Assembly (NCBI GenBank): GCA_964437515.1
Contig: CAYTHB010000003.1
Location: forward strand, 15,533-79,532
DNA: 64,000 nucleotides
Reading direction: 5' to 3'
From: Sterolibacterium sp964437515
GTDB taxonomy: Bacteria > Pseudomonadota > Gammaproteobacteria > Burkholderiales > Rhodocyclaceae
Made by a program: the position numbers and the translations under genes. Under the pieces are notes generated by a model that had not been told where the DNA came from, did no database searches, and worked only from the letters and a program-made list of their open reading frames with translations. Positions 25,647-34,144 of this stretch are shown here, in pieces. Numbering within the stretch: the stretch's first letter is position 1; each line of letters opens with the position of its first letter.

Positions 25647-26780
25647 ATGCCCGGTTTGTTACCTGAAATCGATCCCGAAGGACTGCTTGAATTTTCGGTG
25701 GTGTTTACCGATCGCTCGCTCAATCACATGTCAGCACGCTTCCAACAGGCGATGCGAGACATTTCCCAGACCTTGAAAGAGGTATATCACGCCCAGGCTG
25801 TCGCCATCGTGCCAGGTGGCGGCAGCTATGGTATGGAGGCCGTTGCACGCCAGTTCGCCCATGGAAAGAACGTGCTGGTGGTGCGCAATGGCTGGTTCAG
25901 CTATCGGTGGACACAGATTTTTGAAGCAGGGCAAATCCCCGAAACGGTCGCCGTGCTCAAAGCACGTCCCGTGAGTGAAGCTCCTCAATCGGCCTATGCC
26001 CCTGCACCCATCGCAGAAGTCCTTGCTCATATTCACCAGCAACGTCCGGATCTTGTTTTTGCCCCCCATGTAGAAACGGCCTCCGGCATGTTGCTGCCGG
26101 ATGATTATTTGCGTCAGGTAGCGGATGCAACGCACGCTGTGGGTGGTTTGTTCGTTCTGGACTGCATTGCCTCTGGTACACTTTGGGTGGATATGCAGGC
26201 GTGTGGTGTGGATATTCTCATCAGCGCACCTCAAAAGGGCTGGAGTAGCACGCCTTGTGCAGCGATGGTGATGTTCAGCGAAGCAGCATTGGCACAGATG
26301 GAAAAAACCACGAGCAGCAGTTTTGCGGGCGATCTCAAAAAATGGCGACAAATCATGCTTGCCTATGAAAACGGCGGCCATGCCTACCACGCCACTATGC
26401 CCACCGATGGCTTGCTACAGTTACGCGACACCATGCAGGAACTCCGTGATTGGGGCTTTACGTGCGCCAAGGACGCACAGCTCGATTTGGGACGACGTGT
26501 GCGTGCCTTGCTGGAAGCACGTGGATTCTCCAGCGTAGCAGCGACAGGATTTCAAGCACCCGGCGTCATCGTGAGTTACACACAGGATGACAGCATCAAA
26601 AGTGGCGCAAAATTCATCGCAGCCGGCCTTCAGACGGCGGCGGGCGTGCCTTTGCAATGCGATGAGCCGGAGGGCGCCAACTTCAAGACTTTCCGGATTG
26701 GCTTGTTCGGCTTGGACAAATTACAAAATATCGAGCGCACCGTGTCACATCTGGAACGCGCACTCGACGCTTTGCGTTGA
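25647..26780 (+). CDS. Class V aminotransferase (alanine-glyoxylate/serine-pyruvate type)
   Basis: A 377-residue fold-type I PLP enzyme. PGGGSYGMEAVARQF forms the phosphate-binding turn, VLDCIASGTLWVDM carries the PLP-ring Asp, and the Schiff-base Lys197 lies in SAPQKGWS. It resembles alanine-glyoxylate or serine-glyoxylate aminotransferases; the exact amino donor cannot be told. ATG 25647 is preceded by TTGGAGAAAGTC. The longer open frame back to 25182 runs antisense through the EIIA gene and is rejected. Confidence 0.88.
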   Translation: MPGLLPEIDPEGLLEFSVVFTDRSLNHMSARFQQAMRDISQTLKEVYHAQAVAIVPGGGSYGMEAVARQFAHGKNVLVVRNGWFSYRWTQIFEAGQIPETVAVLKARPVSEAPQSAYAPAPIAEVLAHIHQQRPDLVFAPHVETASGMLLPDDYLRQVADATHAVGGLFVLDCIASGTLWVDMQACGVDILISAPQKGWSSTPCAAMVMFSEAALAQMEKTTSSSFAGDLKKWRQIMLAYENGGHAYHATMPTDGLLQLRDTMQELRDWGFTCAKDAQLDLGRRVRALLEARGFSSVAATGFQAPGVIVSYTQDDSIKSGAKFIAAGLQTAAGVPLQCDEPEGANFKTFRIGLFGLDKLQNIERTVSHLERALDALR

Positions 26781-26827
26781 ACTGAGTCTGTCTGTACTCC
26801 CTCATTCGTCACACACCAATTTTCATC

Positions 26828-27178
26828 ATGAAAAATCAGATACTGCATAACCCTCATTGTTCAAAAAGCCGCGCCACGCTTGAACTTCTCATCGAACGCA
26901 AACTGGATGTCGCTGTGCTGGATTATCAGAAATCTCCTCTGGATAAAGCCGAACTCAAAGCACTTTTGAAGCTGCTCGATAAAAAACCGCTGGAGGTGAT
27001 TCGTACCAACGACAGCCTGTTCAACGAATTGTCTCTTTCCATCAATAATGGCTACACCGATGAACAATGGCTCGACGTTCTCGTGGCACATCCCAAGCTG
27101 CTTGAACGTCCTATCGTTGTGTATAACGGCAAGGCAGCGATAGGTCGCCCCATTGAGAATGTGATAGCGATACTTTGA
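26828..27178 (+). CDS. ArsC-family (arsenate reductase-like, YfgD type) protein
   Basis: A 116-residue thioredoxin-fold protein. HNPHCSKSRATLELL gives the active Cys11 in the C-x-x-S loop of glutaredoxin-dependent ArsC. LDYQKSPLDKAELKALL and RPIVVYNGKAAIGRP complete the family. No arsenic-resistance genes are nearby, so it is probably a housekeeping YfgD-like reductase. Confidence 0.85.
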   Translation: MKNQILHNPHCSKSRATLELLIERKLDVAVLDYQKSPLDKAELKALLKLLDKKPLEVIRTNDSLFNELSLSINNGYTDEQWLDVLVAHPKLLERPIVVYNGKAAIGRPIENVIAIL

Positions 27179-27220
27179 GTTGAAGTATGGAAGCCCCGCC
27201 AGTGCTGGTGCTGTGGCCAA

Positions 27221-27260
27221 GAAAAAACCCCAGATGGTCAGGGTTGGGTTTTTAAATTGG
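27221..27260 (+). repeat. Left copy of imperfect 39-40 bp direct repeat (att-like)
   Basis: GAAAAAACCC, then a variable block, then GGTCAGGGTTGGGTTTTT and a TTGG end, matching 30621-30659 in the same orientation with a few differences in the middle. On the minus strand the helicase fragment reads into this copy and stops there, so the copy marks a junction. It is likely a decayed duplicate of the tRNA terminator made at integration. Confidence 0.65.
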
Positions 27261-27618
27261 CGGCGTGCTCGCGGTGGAGGTAGCCCGCGTATTGCTGCAA
27301 CGTTTCTTTCCACAAAACCGGCATTGACAACACCAAAGTGTCGAGCGGTGGATGGTCGAGTCCTTCCCCGACCAGTTCTCCGGTCGCCAGCAGAACACGC
27401 GGTGCATCAGGTGGTAACGCATCGAGTTTCGCGATCAGAGTTGTGCGTTGCTTCTTGGCCATACGTCCGTGCAGGGCAAACAATGATGTAACCTTGCCGT
27501 CCAAGGCTGTTTGGATGGCGTCGAGATGCTCTGCGCGCTGGGTCAGCACCAGCACCTTGCGACCCTGGTCATAGGCGTTGACGACCTCGGTAGTTCTTCG
27601 AGATTCATGGATTCTCTG
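27238..27618 (-). pseudogene. C-terminal fragment of an SF2 helicase (TOTE-system-like)
   Basis: The minus-strand frame is open from a stop at 27619-27621 and encodes the RecA2 lobe of an SF2 helicase: RKVLVLTQRAEHLDAI, LHGRMAKKQR, VLLATGELVGEGLDHPPLDTL and QQYAGYLHREH. The GEG-D...LDTL...QYAG.LHR pattern is like helicases of TOTE conflict systems. Everything N-terminal (Walker motifs, primase) is missing, and the end is cut where the direct repeat begins, so the last five codons come from the repeat. It is a non-functional remnant. Confidence 0.7.
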
Positions 27619-27638
27619 CTATTTCTGCTGGGGCGAAA

Positions 27639-29102
27639 TCAGTCCTGCACTTCTGATTGAGTAAGTTCCGACGCGCCCATCCAGTAGCACAGCAAGGGTG
27701 CCGGGATGCGCATGATCTGGGTGGCAGACTGGGTTAACTTGGTGGCATCGGGCAGACCCGTCATCAGCCCGAAGTCGTGAAGGGATTTGGTCACCACATA
27801 GCCACGTGCAGTTTTCTTCTGCTCGCAGAGTTCGATCAGCCCCTTCAGTTCACGCACACCGGTGTGCTGAGCGCGATATTTGACTTCGAAGGGAATGAGT
27901 TGCTGGCCAATTTCAGCGACCAGATCAACTTCACGGCCCTGCTTGCCGTGCCAGTAGGTGAAACGCACATTCTGGGGATAATAGCGGGCAAACAGATGCT
28001 TGAAGACGGCGGTTTCCGTGGCCACGCCCAGCAGTGTCGGATCATCGATCACACTCTTGCCCTTGAGTAGGACGGCAGGGGCAATGGCGGCATCGGCCAG
28101 ATAGATCTTGAAACGTCCTTTGAGTACACCTTTGCCGTAGCCAAAGGGTGGCAGACGGTAAATCAGATGGCAGGCCTCGAGCAATTCAATGAAATGCTGG
28201 GCCGTGGGGCGCTTGACCTCCAGGTTACTCGACAGATCGGATATGTTGAGTAGGCCACCATCATGCATACACAGGTAAAGAAAGGTGTGCTCCAGATCGA
28301 GCACGCGCCGCACGCCAAACAACGCAGTCATGTCGCGCTTGAGTGCCTTGTCGATAATGTCCTCGCGCAACAGACGCTGGGCTTGCGTAATACTTTCAAC
28401 CTGTGCCGTCTGAGGAAAACCGCCGCGAATAAGGTATTCGTGAAAATGACCGACGTAGGGCGCGGCCAGATCTTGCACACGGTAGAACTGTGATTGCGAC
28501 CAATCGAATAATTCAGTGAGACTTTTCAGGGGCGGCAGCGGCGGCAACTGCAACTGTTTCAGTTGCAAATATTCGTAGAACGAGAGCGTGGTCAGCCGGA
28601 TGGTATGCCAGCGGCCAACACCAGATTCCTGATCGGCTTTCACCAGGGGCATGGCTGAGCCGGTAAAGACAATGCGGCGCTGCTTGTTGAAATCGATCTG
28701 GTGCTTGACCCATGTGCCCCACTCACGGATGAACTGAGCCTCGTCAAGGAACAGATACTCCGGGCCATCCACACGCGGCTCGCGCTCACGCCAGGCTTCC
28801 ATCACTGCATCGACGCCGGCCAGTTTCAATACGGGATGGTCGAAGGTTGCGTAGAGGATATTGGCCGGTGATACGCCTTGTTCGAGCAGTCCATCAATCT
28901 GCTGAAGCAGGAGTGTGGTCTTGCCCACCTGGCGGGCACCAGATACTAGGATCGCGCGATGGGCTGGTGGATTGCTGACCCATCGGTGTAGTTCGCGCCA
29001 GGCGGCCCGCCTCCAACTTGACAGATCGGCAATAGGCTCGCCACGCCACCAAGGGTTGAACTGAGCCAAGACCGCAATGAGTTCTTCTTTGGATACTCGC
29101 AT
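27639..29102 (-). CDS. AAA+ ATPase with C-terminal DUF4143 domain
   Basis: A 487-residue protein. Walker A SGARQVGKTT (Lys61) and Walker B YLFLDEAQF are intact, with the arginine-sensor-like FTGSAMPLVK. A helical and winged region follows, then DUF4143 with a PD-(D/E)XK-like core (GREVDLVAEIG, LIPFEVKYR). These proteins are common on mobile or accessory DNA and their role is unknown. It lies between a helicase fragment and a recombinase fragment inside the repeat-bounded island, and is the only large gene there that looks intact. Confidence 0.85.
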   Translation of the reverse strand: MRVSKEELIAVLAQFNPWWRGEPIADLSSWRRAAWRELHRWVSNPPAHRAILVSGARQVGKTTLLLQQIDGLLEQGVSPANILYATFDHPVLKLAGVDAVMEAWREREPRVDGPEYLFLDEAQFIREWGTWVKHQIDFNKQRRIVFTGSAMPLVKADQESGVGRWHTIRLTTLSFYEYLQLKQLQLPPLPPLKSLTELFDWSQSQFYRVQDLAAPYVGHFHEYLIRGGFPQTAQVESITQAQRLLREDIIDKALKRDMTALFGVRRVLDLEHTFLYLCMHDGGLLNISDLSSNLEVKRPTAQHFIELLEACHLIYRLPPFGYGKGVLKGRFKIYLADAAIAPAVLLKGKSVIDDPTLLGVATETAVFKHLFARYYPQNVRFTYWHGKQGREVDLVAEIGQQLIPFEVKYRAQHTGVRELKGLIELCEQKKTARGYVVTKSLHDFGLMTGLPDATKLTQSATQIMRIPAPLLCYWMGASELTQSEVQD

Positions 29103-29264
29103 TCGGCAATATTAGCACTTAAACGTATTTATTGCCATGTATACATAGCAATAAACTTGAATTTGTGTCGATTTTTCGAAATTTTGGACTGGTATTGCTT
29201 GGCTTCCTGATCAAACAGCGCGTTCATGTCTGTGTCGTCAATCACACCACGGAGCCCACAATAA

Positions 29265-29543
29265 ATGCCAAGCCAACTGCCCTCAATGCTTACCTCAAGC
29301 CAAGCTGATCGACATCTAGACCGCCATCGTCAGCAGCAGAGCGAACATTGCCTGACACAAAAGGCTGCATCAGAGGCGACCGTGAATGAATTGCTGCGGC
29401 TGATGCTGCTCTCGCCAACACTGGTGCGCAGCATCCTCGATGGGCAGCAGTCGAAGACCTTGTGTTTGCTCTGGTTGAAGAACCATTTGCCGCCGTCGGA
29501 TTGGGGTGAGCAGCACGTATTGTTTGATGGATTCGATGCGTAA
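29265..29543 (+). pseudogene. C-terminal fragment of a serine recombinase
   Basis: The 92-residue frame ends with VNELLRLMLLSPTLVRSILDG and LPPSDWGEQHVL, which matches the tail found in many site-specific serine recombinases (LLRLAFLAP-type, then ILDGRQ, LP.DW..Q). The catalytic resolvase domain is absent upstream; 29103-29264 has no coding support. The first ~40 residues do not match well, so the start ATG at 29265 is probably fortuitous. It suggests how this small island once moved. Confidence 0.6.
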
Positions 29544-29595
29544 AACGGGTTCCCTCCATTTATTTCATGGTCTCGTGACCCGCTGCACCTGGACC

Positions 29596-30087
29596 TTATC
29601 GCACAGTTGCCAAAGGCAGGAACAGCGTCAGAGGCGAATCCAGCAGGCCGATGAAATCATGATGCCGATAGAAGGCTGCTGCCTCGTCACTCTTTGCATC
29701 CACCAGCAAGGCGAAAGCGGCTATCTCGGAGCGGGCTGCACGTTCGAGTGCGTCGGCCAGCAGAGCCGCGCCCAAGCCTTGGCCTTTGAATTCCTGATCG
29801 ACAGCCAGGCGTCCCATGCGTACCGCAGGCACGGCTCGATAACGCGGCAGTCTCTTGGCCGTGTCGGCCGGTAGATCGGCCAGCGGCACGTTGGCCGACG
29901 CCAGAGTGTAGTAGCCAGCGATGCGCTGTGTATCGGTCAAGGCCACGAAACATGCGGCAACCCGGCGACGGATATCTTGCGTGACTTGTTCGCGCAAATA
30001 GCGATCCAGCGGCGCGGAGCCGCAACTGAACAGGCTACGGTCATGCACACCATCTAGCGAGGCAAGCCGGAACGGTGCGCAGATCAT
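29596..30087 (-). CDS. GNAT-family acetyltransferase toxin (TacT/AtaT-like)
   Basis: A 163-residue GNAT protein. FSCGSAPLDRYLREQV opens like TacT toxins, VRMGRLAVDQEFKGQGLGAALL is the acetyl-CoA loop, and the probable catalytic Tyr lies in AAFYRHHDF. TacT/AtaT enzymes acetylate charged tRNAs and stop translation. It overlaps the DUF1778 antitoxin gene in an ATGA arrangement. Confidence 0.88.
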   Translation of the reverse strand: MICAPFRLASLDGVHDRSLFSCGSAPLDRYLREQVTQDIRRRVAACFVALTDTQRIAGYYTLASANVPLADLPADTAKRLPRYRAVPAVRMGRLAVDQEFKGQGLGAALLADALERAARSEIAAFALLVDAKSDEAAAFYRHHDFIGLLDSPLTLFLPLATVR

Positions 30088-30365
30088 TCAGTACGCAGGA
30101 GCTTGTCGCGTCGGGCAAAAGCGCGTTCTAAGGCCGGCGAGGGATGCGGTGGCGATAGTAGCGCCTGGGCAAAACACTCCTGATCGGCCAGTGACAGGCG
30201 GATGATTTCGGCCTGTTCGATAGCGCGCTGGGCGGCATCTTGCACGGCCGACACCACGAAATCGGTCATGGTCCGCCCTTGCAATTCGGCGGCACGCTTG
30301 AGCATTGCGTGTAGATCGGTACTGATCCGCGCTTCGAGTCGAGCAGTGGAAACAGCTGATGGCAT
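30084..30365 (-). CDS. DUF1778 ribbon-helix-helix antitoxin (TacA/AtaR-like)
   Basis: A 93-residue protein of the DUF1778 family. An N-terminal RHH fold (ARLEARISTDLHAMLKRAAEL, split by QGRTMTDFVVSAV) is followed by a toxin-binding tail (IIRLSLADQECFAQALL). AGGAGGATC precedes its ATG. It should repress the operon through the dyad at 30391-30407 and neutralise the GNAT toxin. Confidence 0.9.
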   Translation of the reverse strand: MPSAVSTARLEARISTDLHAMLKRAAELQGRTMTDFVVSAVQDAAQRAIEQAEIIRLSLADQECFAQALLSPPHPSPALERAFARRDKLLRTE

Positions 30366-30386
30366 GGTCTGATCCTCCTGAATACT

Positions 30387-30415
30387 ATCGTACGGCAGAT
30401 TGCCGTAAATTGCAA
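30387..30415 (-). promoter_or_regulatory. Promoter with built-in dyad operator for the DUF1778/GNAT operon
   Basis: On the minus strand a -35 TTGCAA (30415-30410) and a -10 TACGAT (30392-30387) are 17 bp apart. A perfect dyad (TACGGCA, 30391-30397, three-base spacer, TGCCGTA, 30401-30407) fills the spacer and touches the -10 box. That is a good site for an RHH dimer to block polymerase. Confidence 0.65.
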
Positions 30416-30620
30416 ATTTCCGACAGGGCAGGGTGATTGGAAGAACCGAAAGTGTTACGAACCGGGTTCGATATCGGAAAGCCCTTGTACGTCGATTGGG
30501 TGGACGGTCGGAGTCACAAACTATTTGGCGTGTAACATTTGGAGTAGTGTGTCAAATGGAGAAAAGAGAGGCGTCCGAGCCACTTCGAGCAGGAAAATGC
30601 ACCACTGGCGCGATAGGCAA

Positions 30621-30659
30621 GAAAAAACCCAACCGGTCAGGGTTGGGTTTTTGACTTGG
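30621..30659. repeat. Right copy of direct repeat, also the tRNA terminator
   Basis: AAAAACCCAACC (30624-30634 region) pairs with GGTTGGGTTTTT (30641-30652) across a short loop, giving a terminator hairpin directly after the 3' end of the minus-strand tRNA gene. Its sequence recurs at 27221-27260. The 255 bp between here and the antitoxin promoter hold no gene that can be supported. Confidence 0.7.
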
Positions 30660-30733
30660 TGGGCCCGCACGGACTTGAACCGTGGACCAAAGGATTATGA
30701 GTCCTCTGCTCTAACCAACTGAGCTACAGGCCC
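30657..30733 (-). tRNA. tRNA with CAU anticodon (probably tRNA-Ile2, possibly elongator Met)
   Basis: On the minus strand the sequence folds as a cloverleaf: acceptor GGGCCTG with CGGGCCC, D arm GTAGCTCAGTTGGTTAGAGC, anticodon loop CTCATAA, T arm with GGTTCAAGTCC, and an encoded CCA (30659-30657). The CAU anticodon fits either elongator tRNA-Met or lysidine-modified tRNA-Ile2; the stem bases look closer to the Ile2 type. It lies 25 bp after rpoD on the same strand. Confidence 0.9.
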
Positions 30734-30758
30734 GTAAAGGGATTGGCGCGATTCGCGG

Positions 30759-32804
30759 TCAGGTTTCAGAATCCAGGAAGCTGCGCAGTTTATCGGAGCG
30801 GGCGGGGTGGCGTAGTTTACGTAGTGCCTTGGCTTCGATCTGGCGGATGCGTTCGCGGGTGACATCGAATTGTTTGCCGACTTCTTCGAGGGTGTGGTCG
30901 GTGTTCATTTCGATACCGAAACGCATACGCAGCACCTTGGCTTCACGCGGGGTGAGGCTGTCGAGGATTTCCTTGGTGACTTCGCGCAGGCCGGAATACA
31001 TGGCGGCTTCGGCGGGGGCGAGGGTGACGGAATCTTCGATGAAATCACCCAGATGGGAGTCGTCGTCATCACCGATGGGGGTTTCCATCGAGATCGGTTC
31101 CTTGCTGATCTTGAGGATTTTGCGGATTTTGTCTTCCGGCATTTCCATCTTGACGGCCAGCGTTGCGGGATCAGGCTCAGAGCCGGTTTCCTGGAGAATC
31201 TGACGGCTGATGCGGTTCATCTTGTTGATGGTTTCGATCATGTGCACCGGGATACGGATGGTGCGTGCCTGATCGGCGATCGAGCGCGTGATGGCCTGAC
31301 GAATCCACCAGGTGGCGTAGGTCGAGAATTTGTAGCCACGACGGTATTCGAACTTGTCTACCGCCTTCATCAGGCCGATGTTGCCTTCCTGAATGAGATC
31401 GAGGAATTGCAGACCCCGGTTGGTGTATTTCTTGGCGATGGAAATGACCAGACGCAGGTTGGCCTCGGTCATTTCGCGTTTGGCGCGGCGTGACTTGGCT
31501 TCGCCGGTGGACATCTGCTTGTTGATGTCCTTGAGTTCCTTGAGCGGAATGCCGATGCGTTCCTGCATTTCAATGAGTTTGCTTTGCTCTTCGATGATGG
31601 CAGGTGCGGCGCGCATGAGTTGCGCCCCATAGATTTTTGAGGCGGAGATTTCCTGTTTGAGCCATTCAAGATTGGTTTCGTTACCCGGAAACACCTTGAT
31701 AAAGTGGGTCTTGGGCATTGCCGATTTATCGACACACAGGTGCAATATCTTGCGTTCGTGCTTGCGAATATCTTCGACCATATTGCGTACTGAATCGCAC
31801 AGACGTTCAGTGGTCTTGGCGGTGAAGCGAATATTCATCAGCTCGCTGGTAATCTGCTGGCGCAGCTTGAGATAGGTGCGATCCTGCGAGCCTTTTTTAA
31901 GCAAGGCAGAACGCATTTTCTCGTAGAGATGAACGATCACGACAAAACGTTCCAGCGCATCTTCCTTGAGCTTGGAGAGTGCTGCTGCAATGGCGGCACC
32001 GCCATCGTCATCGTCGTCATCGACATCCATGCCGTCTTCACTATCGGCCATGGCGTCGAAATCATCCGGTGCATTCGGATCAATCAGCCCGTCGATCAGT
32101 TCATCGATGCGGATCTCGTCACGAGCGACTTTGCCGGCCATATCGATGATTTCGCTGATGGTCGTCGGGCAGGCCGAAATGGCCATGATCATGTGCTTGA
32201 GACCGTCTTCGATGCGTTTGGCGATTTCGATTTCGCCTTCACGGGTCAGCAGTTCAACCGAGCCCATTTCGCGCATATACATGCGAACAGGATCGGTGGT
32301 GCGGCCAAATTCGGAATCCACCGTGGACAATGCCTGTTCGGCCTGCTCTTCCACTTCGGCAGCATCCACCACAGCGGGGGTGGCTTCGGTCAATAGCAAT
32401 GCTTCGGCATCGGGCGCTTCGTCATAGACTTGTATGCCCATGTCCGTAAAGGTCGAGATGATGGACTCGATCTGTTCGGCATCAACCATGTCATCCGGGA
32501 GATGATCATTGATTTCGGCATAGGTCAGATAGCCGCGCTCCTTGCCCAGCGTAATGAGGCTCTTGAGTCGCGAGCGGCGTGCGTCCATATCAATCGGAGC
32601 AGACGTCTGCATCGGGATGATGAGCTTGTCTTTGCCGCGCTTGGCACTCGCCTTCCCCTTGGCGGGTGCAGCGACATGCACAACTTCAGGAGCAGGTTCT
32701 GGGACAGGCTCGGATTTCCGGGGGGCAGTCGCTTTGGCAGGTTTCTTTTCTTTGACCTCGGCCTTGGCGGCTGGCTTGGTGGATTTCGTGGGTTCCTTGG
32801 CCAT
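30759..32804 (-). CDS. rpoD: RNA polymerase sigma-70 factor
   Basis: About 681 residues. A Lys/Ala/Pro-rich N-terminal extension is followed by region 1.1 (LKSLITLGKERGYLTYAEINDHLPD-like), region 1.2 (DPVRMYMREMG), an acidic non-conserved region, region 2 (LDLIQEGNIGLMKAV, FSTYATWWIRQAI) and region 4 with its HTH (TLEEVGKQFDVTRERIRQIEAKALRKL). Two ATGs (32807 and 32804) follow the ribosome-binding site GAGGA; the second is better spaced. The usual rpsU-dnaG neighbours are absent. A good promoter lies upstream. Confidence 0.96.
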   Translation of the reverse strand: MAKEPTKSTKPAAKAEVKEKKPAKATAPRKSEPVPEPAPEVVHVAAPAKGKASAKRGKDKLIIPMQTSAPIDMDARRSRLKSLITLGKERGYLTYAEINDHLPDDMVDAEQIESIISTFTDMGIQVYDEAPDAEALLLTEATPAVVDAAEVEEQAEQALSTVDSEFGRTTDPVRMYMREMGSVELLTREGEIEIAKRIEDGLKHMIMAISACPTTISEIIDMAGKVARDEIRIDELIDGLIDPNAPDDFDAMADSEDGMDVDDDDDDGGAAIAAALSKLKEDALERFVVIVHLYEKMRSALLKKGSQDRTYLKLRQQITSELMNIRFTAKTTERLCDSVRNMVEDIRKHERKILHLCVDKSAMPKTHFIKVFPGNETNLEWLKQEISASKIYGAQLMRAAPAIIEEQSKLIEMQERIGIPLKELKDINKQMSTGEAKSRRAKREMTEANLRLVISIAKKYTNRGLQFLDLIQEGNIGLMKAVDKFEYRRGYKFSTYATWWIRQAITRSIADQARTIRIPVHMIETINKMNRISRQILQETGSEPDPATLAVKMEMPEDKIRKILKISKEPISMETPIGDDDDSHLGDFIEDSVTLAPAEAAMYSGLREVTKEILDSLTPREAKVLRMRFGIEMNTDHTLEEVGKQFDVTRERIRQIEAKALRKLRHPARSDKLRSFLDSET

Positions 32805-32901
32805 CATGTCCTCATGCCAGTACGCCCTGTACACGGGAAGCTAACAGACACGTTTCGTGTCGGTTAGCTCATGTTCAGGGTGAAATTTTGGAAAACCATA
32901 A

Positions 32902-32930
32902 ATTATACACTGATTTAGCATCATTGTCGA
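32902..32930 (-). promoter_or_regulatory. Probable rpoD promoter
   Basis: On the minus strand TCGACA (32930-32925) and a perfect TATAAT (32907-32902) are 17 bp apart and about 100 bp before the rpoD start. Confidence 0.6.
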
Positions 32931-33087
32931 TGCTTTGTTAAATGGGTCTCGTGATCGGAGGGCATGATGATTCAGTGTGGGTGTGATTGCACTGAGGCAG
33001 GCTTCACTACTTCCGCTGCGCACACTGACATTGTTCGATCGTCTATAATCGCCGCTCCATCTAGTTTTGCTAGATGGAAATCTGTTC

Positions 33088-33281
33088 AAGGTGTCCTGTC
33101 GGCATACACTCATCTGGGTTGATGCCAACGGATTAAACGGGAACGAGATGCGCCGGAAGTTCTCCGGCAAAGCCTCGGCTGCCCCCGCAACGGTAAGCAA
33201 GTGCGGTTTCACCCGAACGCCACTGAGCCATCGGCTTGGGAAGGCGGTGAAACAAAACTTGCAAGCCCGGAGACCGGCCTC
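33088..33281 (+). promoter_or_regulatory. Cobalamin riboswitch 1
   Basis: The AdoCbl aptamer landmarks appear in order: the 5' AAGGTGTCCTGTC, GATTAAACGGGAAC, GCTGCCCCCGCAACGGTAAGC, the B12 box GCCACTGAGCC...CTTGGGAAGGC (about 33219-33246) and the closing AGCCCGGAGACCGGCC. A TATAAT at 33044-33049 could start the transcript. Downstream, GCTCCCA (33373-33379) can pair with TGGGAGC (33441-33447), which holds the cobO ribosome-binding site, suggesting translational control. Confidence 0.95.
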
Positions 33282-33453
33282 GAACAGACACGTACGGAAC
33301 AGCTGCGGGGATGCGGCGACCGGCGTCGGAGATCGTGCCATACCGTGCATCACGCCCTGGCAGGCTTCGTCCGCTCCCAATCCCCTCATGCCATCCGTGT
33401 TCAAGTATGACCTGTCTGCGGGGACGCAGACGGGCGAACGTGGGAGCAGGGTC

Positions 33454-34095
33454 ATGCCAGATACCGAACGTTCGGCGACTTCGCCGAACGACACCGATGA
33501 AGCCGCAAGCACTCGCCATGCCGAGCGCATGCAGCACAAAAAAGCCGTCATCGATGCCCGAATCGCCAGCGCGCAAACCAAGCGCGGCCTCCTGATCGTC
33601 AACACTGGCAACGGCAAAGGCAAATCCACCGCCGCCTTTGGCTTGGTGGCACGCGCCCTGGGACATGGTCAGCGCGTGGCGGTCATCCAGTTCGTCAAAA
33701 ATCGTCGTGATACTGGCGAAGAAGCCAGCTTGCGGCACTCTCCACAGCTGACCTGGCAGGTCATGGGCGAAGGCTTTACCTGGGAAACCCAAGATCAGGC
33801 GCGCGATGCAAAGGCCGCAGAAGCCGCCTGGCAAAGTGCCTGCGGCTACCTGACCAATCCGGCGATCGATCTGCTCGTTCTCGATGAATTCACCTACGCC
33901 TTCAAGCACGGCTGGCTGGATATCGAGGCGGTACTGATCGCGCTACAGGCGCGCCCCCTCATGCAACACGTCGTCATCACCGGTCGCGCTGCGCCGCAAG
34001 CCTTGATCGACGCAGCCGATACCGTCACCGACATGCGGCTCGTCAAACACGCCTTCAGCCAAGGCATAGCGGCCATGCCGGGTATCGAGTGGTAA
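33454..34095 (+). CDS. cobO: Cob(I)yrinic acid a,c-diamide adenosyltransferase
   Basis: A 213-residue BtuR/CobO/CobA-type enzyme that adds the 5'-deoxyadenosyl group to cobalt. The unusual P-loop NTGNGKGKSTAA lies near residues 50-61; VAVIQFVKN, LLVLDEFTYAFKHGW and HVVITGRAAP follow. It begins at ATG 33454 after GGGAGCAGGGTC; the longer open frame upstream runs through the riboswitch and is not coding. It is the first gene of the cobalamin locus. Confidence 0.95.
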   Translation: MPDTERSATSPNDTDEAASTRHAERMQHKKAVIDARIASAQTKRGLLIVNTGNGKGKSTAAFGLVARALGHGQRVAVIQFVKNRRDTGEEASLRHSPQLTWQVMGEGFTWETQDQARDAKAAEAAWQSACGYLTNPAIDLLVLDEFTYAFKHGWLDIEAVLIALQARPLMQHVVITGRAAPQALIDAADTVTDMRLVKHAFSQGIAAMPGIEW

Positions 34096-34144
34096 TTTTG
34101 TTCAATTTTTTCAACTGTTTTTTCAACCGGAAAGGAAACACACC

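Noticed and set aside
30433..30654. 73-codon frame between the antitoxin and the tRNA
   Set aside because: Its end is terminator sequence. Another frame gives an equally odd peptide, and no homology is recognised.
33067..33453. N-terminal extension of cobO
   Set aside because: The frame is open but runs through the riboswitch and its expression platform. CobO homology begins after ATG 33454.
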